Origin: Bacteroidales bacterium
Lineage (GTDB): Bacteria; Bacteroidota; Bacteroidia; Bacteroidales; UBA932
Reading direction: 5' to 3'
DNA length: 64,000 nt
Assembly: GCA_017534745.1 (NCBI GenBank)
Contig: JAFXVX010000015.1
Coordinates: forward strand, 124,001 to 188,000
Shown here: piece by piece, positions 59,119 to 64,000 of the stretch
How the letters are laid out: the number at the start of each line of letters is the position of its first letter
Position numbering within the stretch: the stretch's first letter is position 1
Made by a program: the position numbers and the translations under genes
The notes under the pieces: model-generated
The model's database searches: none
What the model was told of the DNA's origin: nothing
What the model saw: the letters and a program-made list of their open reading frames with translations, nothing else

Positions 59119-59961
59119 ATGAAAAAGATAATTTTATGCGCCGTCGCTGCAGTTCTCTGCATCGCAGCCGCCGCCCAGGCGAAAATTGAGACCAAGAAAT
59201 TCAAGATTTCCGATTTTCCGGACTGCATCACAAAGGTGGTCCTGACCGGCAACGATATGGCCGACTCCTTCCTCCGCAAGGAGGTAGTCGATCACTGGAC
59301 CATCTCCCCGTTCGAGTTCTGCTCGGCTGAAGAGTTCGAGACCCTGAAGACCTCGGAAAACACCTATTTCCTCATGTATGTAGCCGGCCAGTATGGCCAC
59401 GAAATGGATCCCGGTATTGAATTCCTGACTCTCGTCAAGGGCGGTCCGGCAGCGACCGAGGGCGTAAGCTCCATGACCGAGATAGTGTCGATTCCCTCCG
59501 GCCCTGCGAGGGACAACGGCAGGGAATACACTTTCCTCCCGGCCCTCCTGGACATTATGCAGGATTATACCCTGAAGGCCATTGAGAAGGAACTGACCAA
59601 CTTTGTGGGCCTCAACCTCTACAACCGCAACCTGTCTTCCAGCGGTATCAAGAGGATCTATATGGCCGACCAGGACATCAGTTTCCGCGTCAGCCCCGCC
59701 GACAAGGAGAAATACATCGACGAAGACATCGTCGTCTGCGATGAAGACGATGCCGACGAAGTCTTCGAAAAGGGCACCTACAACACTCTCGTGACCTTTG
59801 TCGTGGCTCCGAAAGAGCCCACCGCAGGCTCCATGTGCCACAAAATGCTTATCGGCGCGGACGATCACAAGCTTTATTACACGGCCCGCCACAAGATCAC
59901 CGGAAAGACCGGCGTCGGCTTCCTCACCTCCGACCTTAAGAAGATTGCCGGTCCGCGATGA
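59119..59961 (+). CDS. Secreted protein of unknown function
   Basis: 280 residues with a signal peptide (KKIILCAVAAVLCIAAAAQA). The mature part is acidic alpha/beta (VCDEDDADEVFEKGTYNTLVTFVVAP near residue 210) without a catalytic motif that I can name. It overlaps the following M16 peptidase by four bases (ATGA), so it may be a substrate, chaperone or partner of that enzyme. Confidence 0.75.
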   Translation: MKKIILCAVAAVLCIAAAAQAKIETKKFKISDFPDCITKVVLTGNDMADSFLRKEVVDHWTISPFEFCSAEEFETLKTSENTYFLMYVAGQYGHEMDPGIEFLTLVKGGPAATEGVSSMTEIVSIPSGPARDNGREYTFLPALLDIMQDYTLKAIEKELTNFVGLNLYNRNLSSSGIKRIYMADQDISFRVSPADKEKYIDEDIVVCDEDDADEVFEKGTYNTLVTFVVAPKEPTAGSMCHKMLIGADDHKLYYTARHKITGKTGVGFLTSDLKKIAGPR

Positions 59962-61184
59962 GGGAAGGCATCACCGGAAGCGGTCTCAGATATGCGGTCG
60001 CAACAGGCGGCCGCAATGTCGCATGGTGCGCCCTGACGGTGCGCTGCGGCACCGCAGACGAGGGTTCATACCCCGCTGGGATCACCCATTTTATGGAACA
60101 CACCCTCTTCCGGGGGACAAAAAGACGCAGTTCAACATACATTTCCTCCAGGCTTGACAAACTCGGGGGCGAGCTCAACGCCTTCACGACAAAGGAGGAG
60201 ATAGTCCTCCACGCGACCGTGCTGAAAAACGACCTTCCGAAGGCTGTACAGCTCCTTCTGGAGCTTGCCAGCGAGGCTTCTTTCCCTGACGACGAGGTCG
60301 AGACTGAAAGGGGAGTCGTCATCGACGAGATTATTTCCTACAAGGACAACCCTTTCGAGGATGTCTATGACAACTTCGAGGAGATGCTGTTCGCCGGCCA
60401 CCGGCTGGCACGCCCCATTCTCGGCACCGTCGCTTCGGTGAAGAAAATCAAGGCTTCCGACCTGAGGGAATACTATGCGGGAATGTTTGTTCCGGGCCGC
60501 ATGGCGCTCACAATAGTGGCGCCGGAGCCCGAGCCAGCTCTCGAAGCCATGGCCCTAAAACTCACGGAGCCTGTGTTTTCCTCCGCTTCGGGAGAGATTT
60601 TCCGTCCGGCCATGCATTTCACGGCGCCGGAACCTTTTCAAAGGAGGGTGGACAAGCGCAACCACGAAGTCAATGCGGTCATCGGCACCCCGGCTCCGTC
60701 GCTTTACGACGGCGACGCCCGCTACCCTGTGTTCCTCCTTGCCAATATCCTCGGAGGTCCGGCATCCAATTCCATCCTCGGCCGCGTGCTCAGAGAAAAG
60801 CACGGCTGGGTGTACGGCGTAGAGTGCTCATACACACAGTATTCCGACTCGGGGATTCTCGCTGTCTCCTTCGGCTGCGACAGGCCGAACCTGGAAAAAT
60901 GCCTGGATGCAATCAGGCGTTCCCTGGACCGCTTCTGCGCCGCTCCTATGGCGGAGTCCGCCCTGAAGGCGGCTGTCAGGCAGCTTCTCGGCCAGATGGC
61001 GGTCTCGTCCGAGAGCGGCGAGGCGCGCTGCCTGTCGATGGGCAAGAGCCTTGTCGCTTACGGGAAAGTTACTCCGTCGGAAGAGACGCGCGGCAAGCTC
61101 GAGGCGGTGACGCCGGAGCGCCTGCGCTTCGTCGCCGGGACGCTCCTCGCCCCTGAGGCTTTGTCTTCCCTTATATTCCTTTGA
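59958..61184 (+). CDS. M16 zinc metallopeptidase
   Basis: 408 residues, the single-unit M16B size. Inverted zinc motif H44-F-M-E47-H48 (GITHFMEHTLFRGT) with the distal Glu in RGVVIDEIISYKDNP (about residues 117-131). The C-terminal half-domain contains VYGVECSYTQYSDSG. No signal peptide of its own. Homologues degrade peptides or process presequences. Coupled to the secreted-protein gene upstream; 14-base overlap with convergent ispH. Confidence 0.92.
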   Translation: MREGITGSGLRYAVATGGRNVAWCALTVRCGTADEGSYPAGITHFMEHTLFRGTKRRSSTYISSRLDKLGGELNAFTTKEEIVLHATVLKNDLPKAVQLLLELASEASFPDDEVETERGVVIDEIISYKDNPFEDVYDNFEEMLFAGHRLARPILGTVASVKKIKASDLREYYAGMFVPGRMALTIVAPEPEPALEAMALKLTEPVFSSASGEIFRPAMHFTAPEPFQRRVDKRNHEVNAVIGTPAPSLYDGDARYPVFLLANILGGPASNSILGRVLREKHGWVYGVECSYTQYSDSGILAVSFGCDRPNLEKCLDAIRRSLDRFCAAPMAESALKAAVRQLLGQMAVSSESGEARCLSMGKSLVAYGKVTPSEETRGKLEAVTPERLRFVAGTLLAPEALSSLIFL

Positions 61185-62061
61185 GATATTCCGCGACTTC
61201 TTCGAGGAGCCACTTCGGGGTCGAGGTCGCTCCCGAGACGCCGATGCTGTCTTCGGGGCGGAACCAGGTCGGGTCTATGTCGGCGGATGAACCGATACGG
61301 TGGGTGCGCGGGTTGACCCTGCGGCAGAGCTCGAAGAGCACACGGCCGTTGGAACTGGACGCTCCGGAGACAAACACCACAGCATCGTGGGAGAGGGCAA
61401 ACTGCCCCAGGGAGGCATATCTGGAAGCCACCTGGCGGCAGACGGTCTCGTGGATGGCGAGGTCCCTGCCGGGCGGGACGCCGCGGACCGCTTTCATCGC
61501 CGAGGCGATGCCCTCGCAAAGCGCCCTGTAGGCCGCCGGGCTCTTTGTCGTCTGGGAGAACACCTCAACCCTCTCGGTGAGGTCTGCATCTTTCAGCGCT
61601 TCAGGGAGCATCGCCACATCCTCCACCACGACGGCGTCACCGCCGACCTGGCCGAGCAGGCCGAGGACCTCGGCGTGGCCGATTTTGCCGAAAATGATGA
61701 GGGTGCCGTGGCGGCCGTCTTCATGGAGCCTTGCATGGGCCCGGCGTATGCTCTGCTGGAGTTCGAGAACCACGGGGCAGGTACAGTCGATAATCTCCCG
61801 TGAACCGGCCTCGGCGTAGGTCGCCGGCGGCTCGCCGTGGGCCCTGATGAGGACGGGCTCCCCTTCCGGGACATCCTGAAGGGAATCGACGCTTATGAGC
61901 CCCTTGGCGGCAAGGCGCTCGAGCTCGGCTTCATTGTGGACTATGGCTCCGAGGGAATACAGTCTCGGGGCGTTCTCGAGGAAAGCCTCAGCCCGGCCTA
62001 TTGCGCGGATAACTCCGCCGCAAAAGCCGGCCTTGGGGTCTATTTCAACGCTGCGGGGCAT
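61171..62061 (-). CDS. ispH: 4-Hydroxy-3-methylbut-2-enyl diphosphate reductase
   Basis: 296 residues. Last step of the MEP pathway, making IPP and DMAPP with a [4Fe-4S] cluster held by three Cys: C14 (GFCGGV), C95 (CTCPVV) and C208 (ETVCRQV). AHGEPP and SGASSSN are also typical. Its start codon overlaps the cmk stop by one base. Confidence 0.94.
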   Translation of the reverse strand: MPRSVEIDPKAGFCGGVIRAIGRAEAFLENAPRLYSLGAIVHNEAELERLAAKGLISVDSLQDVPEGEPVLIRAHGEPPATYAEAGSREIIDCTCPVVLELQQSIRRAHARLHEDGRHGTLIIFGKIGHAEVLGLLGQVGGDAVVVEDVAMLPEALKDADLTERVEVFSQTTKSPAAYRALCEGIASAMKAVRGVPPGRDLAIHETVCRQVASRYASLGQFALSHDAVVFVSGASSSNGRVLFELCRRVNPRTHRIGSSADIDPTWFRPEDSIGVSGATSTPKWLLEEVAEYLKGI

Positions 62062-62756
62062 TATTCAAGGATGCCGAAGCGGCCCTGGATGATGCCGCGG
62101 ATCCAGATAAGCTCCTCCTCGAGGGTCATCGCGGAGTTGTCGAGGACGAAGGCGTCTTCCGCCTGGCGGAGAGGGGAGGTCTCGCGGTGCGAGTCGATGT
62201 AGTCCCGCTCCCTTAGATTGGAGAGAACATCTTCAAAGACAGGGCTTTGGCCCTTTGCGACCATCTCGTCGAAGCGCCGTTGCGCCCTGACGGCATCGTC
62301 CGCGACCATGAATATCTTGAGCTCGGCATTTGGGAAAACGGTCGTGCCGATGTCGCGGCCGTCCATTACGACGCGGCCTCCCTCGCTGAAGGAGTGGAGC
62401 CTGCTGTCCACAAAGGCGCGTACGAAGGGGATAGCCGAGACCGGGCTGACCATGCCGGAGACGGCGAGGGTGCGGATTTCACTTTCAATACAGCGGTCTC
62501 CGAGCCAGAGGCGGGTCGCTCCTTCGTCGCGGCGGAAGTGAAGGTCGAGGCCGCCGATGGAGGCCTCGAGGGCCTTCTCGTCGATGGTCCCGTCGCTTAT
62601 CATGCCGTTTTCCATGGCAAAAAGCGTCACTCCGCGGTACATCGCCCCCGAGTCGAGATAGAGGAATCCGAAGGTGGAGGCTATGAGCTTTGCGAACGTG
62701 CTCTTCCCCGTTGAGGAATAGCCGTCTATCGCAATAGTTATGTCAGGGACTGTCAT
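62061..62756 (-). CDS. cmk: Cytidylate kinase
   Basis: 231 residues. P-loop IAIDGYSSTGKST (about 8-20), CMP-binding DGRDIGTTVFP and the RRFDEM region. Phosphorylates (d)CMP. One base after the response-regulator gene; with ispH it forms a three-gene unit. Confidence 0.94.
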   Translation of the reverse strand: MTVPDITIAIDGYSSTGKSTFAKLIASTFGFLYLDSGAMYRGVTLFAMENGMISDGTIDEKALEASIGGLDLHFRRDEGATRLWLGDRCIESEIRTLAVSGMVSPVSAIPFVRAFVDSRLHSFSEGGRVVMDGRDIGTTVFPNAELKIFMVADDAVRAQRRFDEMVAKGQSPVFEDVLSNLRERDYIDSHRETSPLRQAEDAFVLDNSAMTLEEELIWIRGIIQGRFGILE

Positions 62757-62757
62757 A

Positions 62758-63912
62758 TCAGTTGATTTCTACATTTTCACGTACATCGTCGGCTGAAATC
62801 GGATCTCCGCCGAGGATTATAAGGCGGTGGACGACGTTGCGGAGCTCGCGGATATTGCCCGGCCAGTTTTTCTTCTTGAGGAGTTCGATGGCTTCGGGTG
62901 AAAAGGCCTTGACCGGCTCGCCGCTGTCGGAGGCGATCCTTTCGGCGAAATGGCTGACCAGTCCGGGGATATCATCCTTCCTCTCATCGAGGGAGGGGAC
63001 TTTTATGACAATGACGCTCAGGCGGTGATAGAGATCCTGGCGGAATCGCCCTTCCGCAATCTCTTTGTTGAGGTCCTTGTTTGTCGCCGCTATAACCCTG
63101 ACATCGACGCTGATTTCCTTGTCGCCTCCTACCGGGGTGAGCTTTTTCTCCTGAAGCACGCGGAGCACCTTGGCCTGCGCGGCCAGCGACATGTCGCCGA
63201 TCTCGTCGAGGAAAATCGTCCCGCCGTCGGCCTGCTCGAACTTACCCTTGTGGTCACGGATGGCGGAGGTGAAGGAACCTTTCTTGTGGCCGAACAGCTC
63301 GCTGTCGATGAGCTCCGGCGGAATCGCTGCGCAGTTGACCTCTACATACGGGCCCATTGAGCGGTTGGACATCTGGTAGAGGTTCTGGGCGACGAGCTCC
63401 TTGCCGCTGCCGTTGGGGCCCATGATGAGGACGCTCGCGGAGGTCGGCGCCACTTTGGCAATCATCTCCTTCAGGTGGTTGACGACTTCGGCGCTGCCGA
63501 CGATGTCCTGCCCATAGACCTTTTTCTTGAGGATGCGGGTCTGGGAGACAAGGTTTGCCTTTTCAGTGGCATTTTTGATGGTGATGAGGATACGGTTGAT
63601 GTCCGGCGGTTTGCTGATGAAATCGAAGGCGCCCTTCTTGATGCAGGTCACGGCGGTGTCGAGGTCGCCGTGGCCGGAGAGCATGATGACGGGGCTCTCG
63701 ATGCCGTCGGCAACGAGCCGGTCGAGCACCTCGAGACCATCCATTACAGGCATCTTTATGTCGCAGATGATGGCGTCGAATTTTTCTTTTGAGGCTTTGG
63801 CTACAGCCTCTTCTCCGTTCTCCGCCGTGTCCACGGAATAATCCTCCATCTCAAGGATGTCCTTGATGGAGTTGCGTATCGCTTTTTCGTCGTCAACAAT
63901 GAGAATTTTCAT
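62758..63912 (-). CDS. NtrC-type response regulator without DNA-binding domain
   Basis: 384 residues. Receiver domain with phospho-Asp51 (DAIICDIKMPVMDG), then a sigma-54 AAA+ domain with Walker A GPNGSGK (165-171), Walker B FLDEIGD (234-240) and the loop GSFTSA (212-217) where most activators have GAFTGA. The protein ends about 15 residues after the AAA+ lid (PISADDVRENVEIN), so the usual Fis-type HTH is missing. The ATG at 63912 lies at the -7 box, making the mRNA nearly leaderless. No cognate kinase in view. Confidence 0.92.
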   Translation of the reverse strand: MKILIVDDEKAIRNSIKDILEMEDYSVDTAENGEEAVAKASKEKFDAIICDIKMPVMDGLEVLDRLVADGIESPVIMLSGHGDLDTAVTCIKKGAFDFISKPPDINRILITIKNATEKANLVSQTRILKKKVYGQDIVGSAEVVNHLKEMIAKVAPTSASVLIMGPNGSGKELVAQNLYQMSNRSMGPYVEVNCAAIPPELIDSELFGHKKGSFTSAIRDHKGKFEQADGGTIFLDEIGDMSLAAQAKVLRVLQEKKLTPVGGDKEISVDVRVIAATNKDLNKEIAEGRFRQDLYHRLSVIVIKVPSLDERKDDIPGLVSHFAERIASDSGEPVKAFSPEAIELLKKKNWPGNIRELRNVVHRLIILGGDPISADDVRENVEIN

Positions 63913-63917
63913 AAAGG

Positions 63918-63949
63918 CAAAGCTAAACAATTCCCTTTAAACGAGCAAG
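63918..63949 (-). promoter_or_regulatory. Promoter of response regulator-cmk-ispH
   Basis: Minus strand CTTG (63946-63949), 20 bases and TAGCTTTG (63918-63925). The box ends five bases before the ATG. Confidence 0.65.
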
Positions 63950-63953
63950 GGGT

Positions 63954-64000
63954 TCACCCAAGCATGTCGCGAAGAAACTCTCCGGTCACGGAGTCGGGAT
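63954..64000 (-). CDS. 3' end of a gene, possibly uvrA
   Basis: Only the last 15 codons are visible, ending PDSVTGEFLRDMLG. The pattern S-x-TGxFL resembles the C-terminus of UvrA, but so short a piece cannot prove it. Confidence 0.4.
   Translation of the reverse strand, partial: PDSVTGEFLRDMLG

Overview
The window looks like chromosome from a GC-rich member of Bacteroidales (Bacteroidota). This rests on repeated promoter signatures of the Bacteroides type (TTTG about 19-21 bp before TAnnTTTG), BACON-domain and Fibrobacter-major-type surface lipoproteins, A-rich rather than Shine-Dalgarno start regions, and family choices such as a fused DAHP synthase/chorismate mutase and a TrpB2-type tryptophan synthase. 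The genus cannot be fixed from sequence alone; an uncultured gut or rumen lineage near Rikenellaceae or Cryptobacteroides is a guess.

Region 1-19.9 kb is housekeeping. It holds guaB-guaA (with an IMP dehydrogenase lacking CBS domains), pta with a glycosyltransferase, a His-rich heavy-metal P-type ATPase under a palindromic operator candidate, the elongasome operon mreB-mreC-mreD-mrdA-rodA, ispD, topA with an Lrp regulator, and PBP1A-ddl-prmC. Peptidoglycan synthesis dominates.

Region 19.9-28.8 kb is accessory. It carries a lone lipoprotein, a solitary HicB-like antitoxin, a VapBC pair with a perfect 10-bp inverted repeat over its promoter, a short terminated RNA candidate with a perfect promoter, a small protein whose start codon lies in a hairpin loop, a long structured leader, a three-gene cell-surface operon (small lipoprotein, coiled-coil outer-membrane protein, six-repeat BACON lipoprotein) and two AT-rich small genes. 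This is the most likely place for undescribed biology.

Region 28.8-48 kb returns to conserved genes: a degenerate M16 homologue with a DUF3109 protein, a TPR protein, a U32 peptidase carrying an in-frame palindromic repeat, a small envelope-protein cluster (YtxH, holin-like), an aminopeptidase P, pyrH-frr, an sdhC without sdhAB, an aromatic amino-acid cluster (trpB2, tyrA, DAHP synthase/chorismate mutase, an aminotransferase), lpxK, an alpha-L-rhamnosidase lipoprotein, and tRNA-Val with promoter and terminator.

Region 48-64 kb is mostly minus strand: dNK-dNK-acyl-CoA synthetase-tolC; dnaX-lptB-murA-cation antiporter (MurA has Asp in place of the fosfomycin-target Cys); then an M16 peptidase, ispH, cmk and an NtrC-type regulator lacking its DNA-binding domain. 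A family of dispersed palindromic repeats (ends like TGTCATTTCGA) links three places. It occurs between genes, inside the U32 peptidase gene, and as seven copies inside dnaX, where it has become a coding linker.
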